Under the pieces are notes generated by a model that was given only the letters and a program-made list of their open reading frames with translations, had not been told where the DNA came from and did no database searches. Below are positions 34,298 through 44,303 of a stretch of 64,000 nt of DNA, one piece after another. The translations under genes were made by a program, and so were the position numbers. Numbering within the stretch: position 1 is the first letter of the stretch; the number at the start of each line of letters is the position of its first letter. Source of the DNA: Cylindrotheca closterium (lineage: Eukaryota > Bacillariophyta > Bacillariophyceae > Bacillariales > Bacillariaceae); contig CAKOGP040000557.1 in NCBI GenBank assembly GCA_933822405.4, positions 372,955 through 436,954 on the forward strand, in the 5' to 3' direction.

Positions 34298-35650
34298 TTA
34301 TTTTATGTATTTCGGTCGTACTCCTCTATTGTACCAGTTGTAGTCATAGTCCCGCACACTGGATCTCTGGTGCTGATCACGGCGTCGGTACCGGCGGGGA
34401 ATTTCATTATGGAAACGGAATTTGGCCTTTCCACCGCGGCCACCCTTGGCTCCTTCGAAGAAAAAGTCAGCATCAAAGAAGGTTAAACAATCATATTCTT
34501 CTTGCTCCTTTTGCTGGCTCATAATCCTCTTTGGTTTCATCCTCCTCGGAGCCAATGATGGTTCGGAAATCGTTCGGAGCGGTTCTTTTTCTTCTTGGTT
34601 CGGCCAAGTAGATGATTTATTGGATCGGGCGACCTCCAAGAATGACATGCCCATCTTGGAATGAAAACTTTGAACTGATGAAACTTCCGAGACTTCTTCC
34701 CAGGAAGAACTTTGGCTTGCAGCAGTGTGGTGGCTGGACGAATTTCCGCCTAGTAGCGTATCCCAGCTGTTGTCCTCTGCGGAGAATTCATCATCATGTT
34801 CCAAAATGATACAGTAGTCGTCATGTTCCCAGTCAGCATTTTTTACATCTCCATTCAACAACCTACTAGGCAATGGGGCTTCACGAGAAGGCTGCGTCGC
34901 CGACGGCTCGTCATCGTTGTGACATGCTTCTTGCTCTGCACCAATCTGGTGGTACTCGGTGCTGTTTGGTGGATCAATGTCAATTTCGTCTTCCACATCG
35001 TCAAAAGGCATCATTCCATTTCGAAAATATCCATCTTCCGCATCATCGTCAAGTCGGACAGGTATGGTAGTCCGATTTTTCTTTGCAGCAGCAGCAGCAG
35101 GGGGCAGAACAAGGTTCTTCTTGAACAAAATTGGGAAAATAGTTTGGCTTTCTTTTCCGTTGCAAACCTTTGCCCAGCTGAATTCCGTGCCACAAAAGCA
35201 TGTCATGTGATCGCATCCGCCATTCTTGACAATCACAAAACTGCAGGATGGACAGCGACAGACTTCCATGCCCTTCATGGCCTGTGCCACTTGCAACAAA
35301 TCTCTCCAGTGTTCTCCGAATCTCGTTCTGTTGTTTTTGCAAATTGTTCTGTTGTATTTGCAAATGACATTCAAGGAACGAAAGGTTTGAAGCTCATTTT
35401 TGGATTGGGCGATCCTCTTTATTTGAGCGTCTTGTAGTACTCGCTGGCAATCAGGATGAAAACATTTCAGTGGATAGTGCGATTGGTAGTGGTGGTGCTG
35501 GTGCTGGTGCTGGTGCTGGTGAGGACGAAGAATGATGTACTTGTCTCGCAAGCATTCCAAACAGGCGGATTCATGTTCACATCCATTGAAAAGCTTTTGA
35601 ATCCTCTGTCCACTAGACTTGTGGCAGAGGAAGCAACGGTCTTTCGACAT
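34298..35650 (-). CDS. RBR-like (RING-between-RING) E3 ubiquitin ligase
   Basis: Starting at the ATG at 35650 the protein has 450 residues; an in-frame extension to 35737 is less likely because it lacks any family feature. A RING1-like cluster (CFLCHKSSG, then CEHESACLECL) is followed by an IBR-like CFHPDCQ. Then comes a Rcat/RING2 motif CPSCSFVIVKNGGCDHMTCFCG, which keeps the Cys that forms the ubiquitin thioester in RBR ligases (in GGCDHM). The second half is acidic and disordered, ending in an Arg/Tyr-rich tail. A His-Gln run is coded by a hexanucleotide repeat near 35490-35520. RING1 and IBR are shorter than in classical RBR proteins, so activity is not certain. Confidence 0.72.
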   Translation of the reverse strand: MSKDRCFLCHKSSGQRIQKLFNGCEHESACLECLRDKYIILRPHQHQHQHQHHHYQSHYPLKCFHPDCQRVLQDAQIKRIAQSKNELQTFRSLNVICKYNRTICKNNRTRFGEHWRDLLQVAQAMKGMEVCRCPSCSFVIVKNGGCDHMTCFCGTEFSWAKVCNGKESQTIFPILFKKNLVLPPAAAAAKKNRTTIPVRLDDDAEDGYFRNGMMPFDDVEDEIDIDPPNSTEYHQIGAEQEACHNDDEPSATQPSREAPLPSRLLNGDVKNADWEHDDYCIILEHDDEFSAEDNSWDTLLGGNSSSHHTAASQSSSWEEVSEVSSVQSFHSKMGMSFLEVARSNKSSTWPNQEEKEPLRTISEPSLAPRRMKPKRIMSQQKEQEEYDCLTFFDADFFFEGAKGGRGGKAKFRFHNEIPRRYRRRDQHQRSSVRDYDYNWYNRGVRPKYIK

Positions 35651-36108
35651 GACTGTGTAGTAGTGGATATGTATTTTTTGGTAATTTGTGAGACGAACAT
35701 GTTCAAAGTTGTGATTTTGGCAGTTCGAAACGTGCATGTCGAAGTACCGTGGTTGATTCGACCACTATGATCTTGACTTTGGCTGTCCCGCAACCATAAC
35801 CGCAAACAAGGGTTTCGATGGAAAAGTAGAGCCACCAGATTTTAACCGTGAAGACCCGGATCCTACTCTGCAGATTAGATTGCCATCCTACTGTCCTACA
35901 AGTACCGGCCTTCGAAAAAAACTTCGTTTGTCCCACAACCAAATCCAGAGTACGGTAGGTAAGTACCGGTACAATATTAGTGACGTACAGTAGGTATAGA
36001 AATGATCAACGCAAGAACGAGGATGTGCAGCAAGCAATCATCATTCAAAGAATAATTGTAAATTCAGCTGCCAGTATACATGTTATTCAAAGAAGCGAGA
36101 GAAATAAG

Positions 36109-36160
<52 letters not shown>

Positions 36161-36396
36161 GAGGAGTAGTAGTAGGAGGAGGAGGAGGAGGAGGAGGAGG
36201 AGGAGGAGGAGGAGCCTACTATCACTAGCAGTAGGCTTGTGGCATAGGGAGCAACGGTCGTATAATGGAAACCACACACGCTTGAAAAAACACTAATAAA
36301 ACACTAGGGACAACTAGTACCTTGACCAGACACACCCATGGATAAATAAATGGTAATTGCATCACCTAATAGGGTATTTCTCTATAGCCGAGATGA
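35651..36396. other. Intergenic region with trinucleotide repeats
   Basis: About 750 bases between the RBR-like start and the 3' end of the vWD gene. It contains TACCGGTA at 35964-35971 and the (GTA)n/(GGA)n array. No gene is supported; open frames through the array are artefacts of the repeat. Confidence 0.5.
36109..36214 (+). repeat. Compound (GTA)n-(GGA)n microsatellite
   Basis: Roughly 17 GTA units grade through GGA/GTA mixtures into about a dozen GGA units. Confidence 0.97.
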
Positions 36397-37848
36397 TCAG
36401 TAGGCTCCAGCCATTTCCAAGTCTTGCGTGGCCAAGATGTCATACACACAGTCCTTACGGTCCAACTCGTCCTTGAGTCCAGTACAAGCAGCTTCTGCTT
36501 CCTCCTCGCTGACAAAAGACCCACCCAAACGGCGGCGATCACCACGTGGATCTTCGGGATCGATGCATCTGTCGGGGAATTGAGGAGCAGACATTTCATG
36601 GAACAAATGCTTGTCCGATGGAAGAACTTGCCATTCGTTACCCAGTTCGGTAAAGTCATCCAGCACGGTAACACCATCCCGAGCTAAAGTTTTGCCAGTC
36701 TTAAATTCTCCCAACATACCAGCGCTCTTTCCAAATGATTCCTCGCTTGCGTTCTCAAACGAAACCTTGACAAACTCCTTGTAGGTCGAAAGTACTATCT
36801 TTTGACCTGGGTAAGCGGAATCCAAGTCAATCTCGATTCGATTCTTGGTGACTGCAGTTCCTTGTTGAGAAAAAGTTGTCACTGGAAAGCCAGCAAACTC
36901 GACGAGTTCTCCTTGGTACTCGTAATTGATCCAGTAGTGAGTCTTGGAATCAAAATCCAGAGCAGAGCCTTCAATCTCCAAAATGTCATTGCCGATGCGA
37001 ATGACAGCATTCTTGATGTAGCTCCAGTGTCTAACTAGTTTGGTGCGAATGTGTACATCAATGCCAAGTCCATTGGAAAAGTGTGTATCTTTGGTCAAGA
37101 CAAGGTCGCACTGTCCATGGTACTCAAAATGTTCATTCTGCCAAGTCTTGAAGTGCGGGTCGCCGTTGGAACCAGCCTCGGTACCTCGGACATGACAGAG
37201 GCGTGCAAAGTCAGCGCTGGATCCCAATTCCTTGAGTTTGTCGGCATGAAAGCAACAAGTCTTGTGATCAAGAGAGTTGTCCGCAGCCGCATTGTTATAG
37301 GTTCCACCAGAAAAGTCAATGTGAGCGTGATCACTGCTGTTAGATGAATGAACTCGGACATCGCCTGGGCCCCACTGCATATCACCGTAGCAAAAGCAGA
37401 CGTTGTTGCCTTCTCCCATATCACCTCCAATGGCCTCCGAGATTACAATCTGAAAGGTGTTGTGCTTATTGCCATTGGCAGATGTCGAATGCCAAGTCGT
37501 AGCAAACGTGCCATGATTGTTACTCTTGTACCACGCTTCATATGTGCCACCATTCTGAGCCTGGGTGTTAAAAATGTCAAAAGTCCAATCAAAGTCAGAT
37601 GCAGAGAGTTTACCAGTGGCTCCCACTCGTACTGCTTGGTCGGGAAAGCGGGTGTCGGAGCTGAATCGAAATGGGGATTCGGGAGCAACCAAGAATGGAC
37701 CATTCGTGACAAAGTCAGGGACTGGGTTCCAGCTTCCGTCATCTTGAAAGTTAAGGCAGCCTAGCCCCAAGTCAGTAGCTGGAAGGTTGTTCGCATTGGC
37801 ACTGAGGATGGCCAAAGAAGCAAACAAGAGAGTCGAGATGAATTTCAT
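36397..37848 (-). CDS. Secreted protein with NIDO-like and von Willebrand type D domains
   Basis: From the ATG at 37848 the protein has 483 residues and needs no intron. Residues 1-20 are a signal peptide (KFISTLLFASLAILSANA). Residues about 85-185 resemble a nidogen extracellular domain (NTFQIVISEA, then CFCYGDMQW). A CC pair and another Cys precede a vWD domain that starts GDPHFKTW at about 229 and includes FEYHGQCDLVL. No membrane anchor or GPI signal follows. vWD modules build disulfide-linked extracellular networks and occur in diatom adhesive proteins, so a role in mucilage or the cell surface is plausible but inferred. Family assignment is by motif. Confidence 0.85.
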   Translation of the reverse strand: MKFISTLLFASLAILSANANNLPATDLGLGCLNFQDDGSWNPVPDFVTNGPFLVAPESPFRFSSDTRFPDQAVRVGATGKLSASDFDWTFDIFNTQAQNGGTYEAWYKSNNHGTFATTWHSTSANGNKHNTFQIVISEAIGGDMGEGNNVCFCYGDMQWGPGDVRVHSSNSSDHAHIDFSGGTYNNAAADNSLDHKTCCFHADKLKELGSSADFARLCHVRGTEAGSNGDPHFKTWQNEHFEYHGQCDLVLTKDTHFSNGLGIDVHIRTKLVRHWSYIKNAVIRIGNDILEIEGSALDFDSKTHYWINYEYQGELVEFAGFPVTTFSQQGTAVTKNRIEIDLDSAYPGQKIVLSTYKEFVKVSFENASEESFGKSAGMLGEFKTGKTLARDGVTVLDDFTELGNEWQVLPSDKHLFHEMSAPQFPDRCIDPEDPRGDRRRLGGSFVSEEEAEAACTGLKDELDRKDCVYDILATQDLEMAGAY

Positions 37849-38053
37849 TTTCGTGCAACAAGGAAGTTCAGATTCTGGAATTGTGTGCTCGAGTATTGAT
37901 TGAAAAAGCAGACTTATACTTTCTTCGGTTTGGATTTGAAACGGAAAGTTTCTGCGGGGTTTGGGTAGAAAAACAACTTGTCGAGACCGTTTCAAAACTC
38001 ATCGTGACCGTTGTTTATTTCTGAGCGTGGTTCGCAACCCTCCGCATGTCGCT

Positions 38054-38876
38054 CTAATGCATGCCATGTTTGAAATCTTTCTTGTCAGATCTAGCATTGA
38101 AGAGTTCCTTTAGCCGCCCACGCATACTGAAATAGCGTACTGTAACCAGATCATCTACAGTACGGTACAGTATGAGGATGCGAATCCACGCGTCATTCGA
38201 GCCTCTACTTTTCACCAGCGTGCAACTCCCTTCTGCTTCACTTGATAGCTCTCCGAGTTGGGAGAGGAGGCACCATAGCTTGTCATTGCCGTCGCAGAAT
38301 TCTAGTGATAAACCACTGAATTCTACCTTTTCCAACAAAACGGTCTCGCGTCTCCCGCCGCTGAACCATAAGTAAGGAATTATGCTTCCGGAACCTCCCC
38401 AAGCTTTTTCTCTGTCATCACGTGTTGCATAGATATCCAACTCATTCTCCCCGCGCACTACATACTGCCGTGGTGCTGCCTCTCTGACGTATTTCAAGTA
38501 CGAATCTCCAAGGTGCTCTTCAACCACTAGACACTGGGATCCACACGGGATCTTGAGGTCTCCAACCTCTACTACTGGCGCGGTCAATGTAGATCTTGAT
38601 GGAACCGCTAAGCTTGCTATAGTACTACGATACTGCCGATTGCCATTCCCATCCCCCTTTGCTTGCAACTTGGTCCTCGACTTTACTTGTGATTTGGTTC
38701 TGGTTTTGCACAATGTCAGCATATAGCCTGGGTTCCCTGTAGTTCACGTATCCATCCAACTTTTTATATGGCACTTCATAGTCCGCTTGCAGTGCTGACA
38801 GAAGCACAATCAAGTACAGCCCGACCACAATGCATAGCGTGGAGCGTGGTCTCTTTCCGCCTTCTTTCTGGAGCAT
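38054..38876 (-). CDS. Unknown single-pass membrane protein
   Basis: Exons 38687-38876 and 38054-38616 with a phase 1 intron (70 nt) give 250 residues. Residues 1-12 are basic; residues about 13-30 (LCIVVGLYLIVLLSALQ) are a signal anchor. The remainder is a globular region with Cys pairs (PCGSQC, EFCDGNDKLWC) and no recognised fold. TACCGGTA lies only about 11 bases upstream of the ATG. An unspliced alternative would start at 38722 without the anchor. I do not recognise the family. Confidence 0.5.
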
Positions 38877-39191
38877 GGTGTTCTTCTACCGGTACTGTAT
38901 TTTGGAAAGTAAATTTCTCGATGTACGCGGTACACGTAAACCGTCCTTTTTATTCAGGTAAAAGGATCCTTTTTCTGCTTCTCGTCAGCAAAGCGGCCCG
39001 TCTTCTTTTCCCTTCGTATTCAATATTTTATCGGTAGGAGGGCCTTCTTTTTACTTTTTGTAGGAAAACCTTTTTGCTTTTTGAGTTTAATTTTGTGTGA
39101 TGTAGGAGGTTTTTGGGCGACTCACTCGACTGCGATCTAAGTCGTATTATTCGACTGAGTTTTCGTCTAATCTGTACAGTATGTGTTGCAG
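38877..39191. other. Divergent intergenic region
   Basis: 315 T-rich bases between the unknown membrane protein (-) and the cupin gene (+). TACCGGTA occurs at 38887-38894. Confidence 0.45.
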
Positions 39192-39752
39192 ATGCTATGG
39201 AGCTACCGTATGATGCGATTGGAAAAGCAGCGTTCCAAGACTTCGTTCACTGCTACGCATCTGGTTGCTGTCCTCCTACTTGGTTATCTTCTCGGATACT
39301 ATCGAGGGAATCGATCATCTTCAAAAATACGAGACAGCAACAACCAAAAGAGTACTCTGGTATCTGGTAGCTTTCAACAGTTGGAATCAGTGCCTGTCCG
39401 ATCCACTGCCCATGTCGATGACCAGGGCCGTCCCATTACCAAGCAACAACTGATAAATCCCTTTGTGCTGCCAAGATTAGCTGGAATCTCTGTTGCCACC
39501 TTGGAATCTGGACAAACTGTAGCAAAACATGAACACGACAGCATGCATGAATTCTTTTTCATTTTGCAAGGAAAAGCTACCTTTCGAGTGGCAAAAGCAG
39601 CAGTCAAGGGCGCAATCGATCAACAAGTAGTAACTGTTTCCAAGGGAAGCTTTGTTCACTGTGCTCCACATGAGACGCACGAGATTGTTGGGCCTTCTGA
39701 TCCGAATGAGGAACCCCTGAAAATGTTTGTCGTTGGTGTCACATTGGATTAG
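39192..39752 (+). CDS. Membrane-anchored cupin-domain protein
   Basis: The 186-residue protein has a basic N-terminus, a membrane segment at about residues 22-37 (THLVAVLLLGYLLGYY), and a single cupin_2 barrel. Cupin motif 1 reads GQTVAKHEHDSMHEFFFILQG, with the metal-binding His/His/Glu set. Motif 2 has the KGSFVHCAPHETHE pattern. The barrel probably faces the lumen or outside. Single-domain cupins have very diverse enzymatic and sensor roles, so no reaction is proposed. The start is the ATG at 39192, which keeps the basic stretch before the membrane segment. Confidence 0.8.
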   Translation: MLWSYRMMRLEKQRSKTSFTATHLVAVLLLGYLLGYYRGNRSSSKIRDSNNQKSTLVSGSFQQLESVPVRSTAHVDDQGRPITKQQLINPFVLPRLAGISVATLESGQTVAKHEHDSMHEFFFILQGKATFRVAKAAVKGAIDQQVVTVSKGSFVHCAPHETHEIVGPSDPNEEPLKMFVVGVTLD

Positions 39753-40059
39753 GCAACGAACGACCCAATCAGCAAGTTGTCAATGGGCTGGATTGTAAAG
39801 TAGCAAGTGTGAATTAGAAGCGATACTAATTTAAATTAGAAGAGAATCGCAGTTCATATTGGCTGCGAATCTGCGATCATTCGTTTAGGATTTGTGATTG
39901 GTATACACCTATTACAGTATCTGTCTCCCCTTTTTCATTGCTCTGCAGGACGCTTCAATTATAGTGTTACTTTAATTATGCTTTAGCGTAAACCGTAGAG
40001 TATTGATACAACTCAACTTTACTGCATATCCCAAATTTACTTTTGAGTTATCCATATTA
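39753..40059. other. Intergenic region between convergent genes
   Basis: 307 AT-rich bases between the cupin gene (+) and SURF6 (-). I see nothing else in it. Confidence 0.5.
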
Positions 40060-41232
40060 CTACTGTTGATCCTTCTTGGAACTACTGTTCAAGAATCCCT
40101 GTTTGCGTCCTTCGAATCCAGCCCTTGATTTCTTTCCCTCCTCTTCGGTAGCAATTCGTTTCGAGCTCAAATTGGCACCTGATGAACCGCCCAACTTGCG
40201 CTTGGACAAGTTGTGATTGCGAATCTTTTGGCGCTCGTCCATCTTTTCCTTGGTTTGGTCCATTCGAGATTTCCAGGCCTTGCTGGACTTTTTCTTCTTC
40301 GCATCTCTTTTCTTGAGAGCCTTTCGGAGTTTGGCGGGATCGTCCTTGACACGTTCTCCAGTCGCTTCCTTGAGGGTATCTCCCCAAACTATGTTTTCTG
40401 CCTTTTGTTTTTCTTCCGTGTTGCCCTTCTTCAACTCTTCCAACCGAGTCTTCTTCGCTTCGGCATCTGCCAAAAGTTTTTGCAAGTTCTTGGTCTTGTT
40501 CATATTCGCCAACGACTTGTTGACCTTGGAGTAGTTGTCGGACGGGTTGGTGTTCAATCCAGCCAAGCGTCCATAGTCCAAACGAGCCAGATCTTCGGCA
40601 ACAGCTGCAGCACTCTTGATGCTGTCTTGGACACTGTATCCCTTGGTCTTGGAGGAGTTTTCTGCCTTGGAGGTAGATGACTTTTTGCGTGCCTTGGCTT
40701 CTTCTTTCCGTTTTGCCTTTTCGGCTCGACGAGCAGCACGTTTACTAACAACATTGGGATCCGATGGCCGTTGGCCTCGTTTCTCCGCCAACTTGGCGTG
40801 CAGTTTCGCCCGTAAAGCTTCAATGCGAGAGGAATTGTCCATTTTGGAGGGATCCGCGGAAGCAGGTGGAGGGGCACTGGTGACGTCCTCATCGTTCTTT
40901 TGGCTCTTCTTGTTCTTGTTTATAGGTTTTGTTGCGGCACTTTCAGGGGTCGCAGGCAAGACAGAGCGACCGCCTTCGAGACGGTTCTTAAGTTGAGTCG
41001 TTGACTCAGAACGAGAAGGGTCCAATTTGGCACGTTTCGCTTGCTTGTTTTGGGCTCGTCGCGCCTCTTTGGACTCCTTTGCCTGACCCTTGTAGTATTT
41101 GGGATTGTAATCGTCGCCAGAGTTTCCAGCGACGTACAGCTTAGCAGGGATGATGTCCACCAGATTATCAAAGAACTCATTGTTGTCTTGCAACTCTTGG
41201 AGGAGTTGGTGTTGGGAAATCTTCGGAGCCAT
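40060..41232 (-). CDS. SURF6: SURF6/Rrp14-family nucleolar protein
   Basis: Starting at the ATG at 41232 the protein has 390 residues. The N-terminus has the SURF6 N-terminal pattern (FFDNLVDIIPAKLYV). The C-terminal half carries the SURF6 core: WGDTLKEATGERVKDDPAKLRKAL, a Lys-rich KKRDAKKKKSSKAWKSR run, and a closing basic segment. SURF6/Rrp14 is a nucleolar factor in ribosomal subunit maturation. The high Lys content and lack of introns fit the family. An in-frame upstream extension to 41301 is possible but has no family support. Confidence 0.9.
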   Translation of the reverse strand: MAPKISQHQLLQELQDNNEFFDNLVDIIPAKLYVAGNSGDDYNPKYYKGQAKESKEARRAQNKQAKRAKLDPSRSESTTQLKNRLEGGRSVLPATPESAATKPINKNKKSQKNDEDVTSAPPPASADPSKMDNSSRIEALRAKLHAKLAEKRGQRPSDPNVVSKRAARRAEKAKRKEEAKARKKSSTSKAENSSKTKGYSVQDSIKSAAAVAEDLARLDYGRLAGLNTNPSDNYSKVNKSLANMNKTKNLQKLLADAEAKKTRLEELKKGNTEEKQKAENIVWGDTLKEATGERVKDDPAKLRKALKKRDAKKKKSSKAWKSRMDQTKEKMDERQKIRNHNLSKRKLGGSSGANLSSKRIATEEEGKKSRAGFEGRKQGFLNSSSKKDQQ

Positions 41233-41528
41233 CTTTGTTATTGATGCCTGATGAATGGTATGGGAGAGACTGTAAGACAGAGGCTGAACTACTTCTTTCA
41301 AGCGGCTCTTTCTATCGACTGCGCTGCTGGTTGTTTCTCGATCGTCAAGAAATCGAGCTTTGAGTTCGAATGGTGCCCTCCGCCTGTCACACGGCTGATG
41401 ACAGACGGATCATGGCGATCACGAGATTGCGAATTGATAATTCCGTATTCCCAATCTAAATTGACACAACGGGAATTTCAAATATAAAAAATAAATATTT
41501 TAGGAAGGAGGGGCAATTATCCTAGATA

Positions 41529-42203
41529 TCAAACAAGTCCTGCAATTTCTCGAATCGGACGGCATAACAAACATGACAAATCCTTGCATAGTCTGTGATG
41601 GCTCAGCAGCTTTCTCGATGCAAAACAGTTATTGACGGCACACTCGCAATCTTTGCAATAGGCCAAGTGCTTCCACAGATGTTTGGTTTCCATGCACTTT
41701 CGCAGCATCTCATTTTCGCAGCTTTCAGTTTGACATCTGCTGGCATGGAAAAGTCGAACTAGCTGTTGCTGTCCCGATTTCAGATTCCCCAAACCGATGT
41801 TTGGAACGACTTTGCGGGATTCATCAGGCTTCCTGAATTTATTGGTGGAAGTCGTGATGGCAAGTGCCTCGTGGACTGCTCGCTCTTTCAATTTTGTGAA
41901 ATAAACAGATTCTCCCTTTGAGAATCTCGAATGTGTATGCAAGTAGCGCTCCACTTGTTTGGCGACCATTGGAAGTTTCTCTTGCTCCAGCTTGCCACTC
42001 CTCTTCTCTGCTCGAAGCATTCGAAGCATCTGTCTTGTCATCATGCGTCGATGTGGTGGAGACTTTTCATTCGAGCGTTGCCGGTGTTTGCCGTTTCTGC
42101 TGATGATGGACGGAATGCAGTCGCTACAAAAGTTAAGTGTACCTCGACTAATAGATTTGTCATTTTGGGACATCTCGATACAATCACAGGATTGTAGGAT
42201 CAT
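41529..42203 (-). CDS. TAZ-type zinc-finger protein
   Basis: A 224-residue protein whose last 80 residues have the His/Cys rhythm of a TAZ zinc finger: LFHASRCQTESC, then KCMETKHLWKHLAYCKDCEC, then HHRLCKDLSCLLC. TAZ domains of CBP/p300 bind transcription activators. In stramenopiles many small TAZ proteins exist without an acetyltransferase domain, and none is visible here. The N-terminal half is basic and poorly ordered. A second ATG at 42173 (MSQNDKS) could be the true start. Probably a nuclear adaptor; its partner is unknown. Confidence 0.75.
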   Translation of the reverse strand: MILQSCDCIEMSQNDKSISRGTLNFCSDCIPSIISRNGKHRQRSNEKSPPHRRMMTRQMLRMLRAEKRSGKLEQEKLPMVAKQVERYLHTHSRFSKGESVYFTKLKERAVHEALAITTSTNKFRKPDESRKVVPNIGLGNLKSGQQQLVRLFHASRCQTESCENEMLRKCMETKHLWKHLAYCKDCECAVNNCFASRKLLSHHRLCKDLSCLLCRPIREIAGLV

Positions 42204-42782
42204 TGTTTTCGCGGTTGGATTTGTGCTTGTTGTTGTGGATTGACAGAAAATGTTGTATCGACGAGATTATTTGTGAGTGATCACGTCCGGACGTGTAAAG
42301 AGCGTGGCTCGCGATTTTATTTATCGATTCGAGGATGATTTACTTAACGACAAGACAGTGGACATGGATATAGCAAAGTTGGTCACTCAGGACTTTTTGA
42401 ATTCCATCGTTCTGACATCGACGAGTCCAGTAAGTCGAATCAATCAATTCGATCCACGCCACAAACCCAGTGCATCATATCTCAACTGATAGCGGTACCT
42501 ACAGTAGTCACAAGTGACTTTCGCTCAACCGCAAGAATGGCACATAGTACTGTCGATCCAGCGGAAGAGTCGATAAGAAATGGCGTTGACTATGATATAC
42601 AATCTATGTGCCAACCGTGTGATGCAACCGTGTGTTTTTGACACGATCGTGCAAGCAAAACGTGGTTTGACCGTTTGGGCATTGTTTGCAGTTACGCCGG
42701 GCAATGTCGCCAAACATTCTTCCTAGGTTTCCAGTCCCTGTCATTAAAAAAAACAGCGTGAGACATCCAGAAATACTTGAAC
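42204..42782. other. Intergenic region
   Basis: About 580 bases between divergent genes (TAZ protein and the MYND/LRR remnant). I see no supported gene or repeat. Confidence 0.45.
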
Positions 42783-44093
42783 ATGACCGAGAAGTATAGA
42801 GGTTGCCAGAAAACCACCGAGGAGTTGAAAGTATGCAGTTGCCACTTACCCGATGCCAACTATTGTTGCCGGGAGTGCCAAGTGGCGAATTGGAAGCATC
42901 ACAAGACAGAATGTAAACTTTCGAAAGTGATCAGGATGGATTGGGAGTTTCTCGTCTTGGAATTCTCACGGTGCAATTAATCCCATGAAAGATTACGATG
43001 GAGCCTTGGAATTTGTCCAAAAGTACATTCCAAACCAAAAAAAACTTTTGTTCATCACTTTACCAAAGAATCCTATCATCAGAAAATCCGACCATACGTT
43101 GAAACCAACCATCAATTTTTCCTATGGAGCTTTGGATAAGTATTTGAAGTCTTCCAAGTTATCTTCTTTCCGGTTCGATGCATTCGAATGTCCTAGTGAC
43201 CACACCACCGGCATTACAAGGAATGGTAGAGTCTTTGAAAGTCTCTATAACTCTGAAACCCTGATGGAGCTGGTTTTGGTGGGTGTACACATTTATGATG
43301 CATGGGCCTTGCCAGTGCCCGAGAGACTCCGTTCCTTGACCTTGAAAAGCGTCACTTTTGGGAACTAGTGAGCTCGAACACTATGTTGACTTTTGACAGT
43401 GGCTACGGCGAGCTAATTGGTCTCCTTTCAAGAAAGACATCATTGGTGAAACTCAGTCTGATTGTATTTCCCTTTGAGGACGATTATTTTGAGCGACTTT
43501 CTGGACTGACCAAGTTGCGCTTCCTTGAAATCATGGGACACTCAGGGGATCCAAATGATCCCGCACACAACGTTGGGAGAATCACGGACAATGGGTGCAA
43601 GGCGATTGCAAAAACCCTACCGAACTTGCACTATTTGAATTTATCCAGCCAACCGAAGGTTACAAAAGTTGGCATTGCCAGCATTCTCCGTTCGTGCCCT
43701 CGTCTGCGCGAGATTCAAGCCATTTCCACCGGTGTTAAAAGTCAACACCTGGCAAGGCTTGTGAAGCTCAGTGATTCGTTGCTTATGCTTATATTCAGTT
43801 TGGAGTTTTTTCGATTTGACGATCCGCACATTGTCCAAACAATCAAGGCTACTGGTGGCCGTTGTCTACCGAATTGCGACTCCAGGACGGAAGATGACCA
43901 TCACAGAGAGATGGGCTGGCTTTGCGACTTGAACAGACCATCTTCTATTTTCACAGATGCAGAGAGACGACAAATGTTGCACTCTCATTTTCTGGTCCAA
44001 GAAGTATCCAGACGAAGGCTGATTCCCCTTAGCATTGACATATACGAGGAACTTGTTGGTGTTGACATTCGAGTCGGCTCCAATTCCAATTGA
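42783..44093 (+). pseudogene. Broken MYND-finger / LRR gene
   Basis: Three consecutive coding blocks sit in different frames. Block 1 (ATG at 42783, stop ending at 42980) encodes a degenerate MYND zinc finger (YCCRECQVANWKHHKTEC) that lacks a normal first Cys pair. Block 2 (42985-43368) continues with a plausible protein one frame over and ends at TAG. Block 3 (to 44093) returns to the first frame and reads as an F-box-type LRR segment (GLTKLRFLEIMG, LPNLHYLNLSS). No GT-AG intron of reasonable length joins the blocks. The simplest reading is two frameshifts in a decaying gene; sequencing error is an alternative. Confidence 0.5.
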
Positions 44094-44303
44094 ATTGGAG
44101 AGTTCTTTTTGGCATCTTGGGTTGTTGATAGAATGCTGGTAGAATCTAAAGTAGGGTTTCATTGAGAGGTACTATGTCTGTATCGACCCTAATGCCGTGA
44201 AAATGTGTGACCGTTGCCGACTGATCAATATTTGCTTCAGAAGATTGAACAGAATCACTATTATACATACATACTACCTTAATTGATGCACCATCGTGAT
44301 TAT

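Noticed and set aside
36064..36279. Poly-Ser/Tyr/Leu frames across the GTA/GGA array
   Set aside because: Every frame of a trinucleotide repeat is open; no coding context exists on either side.
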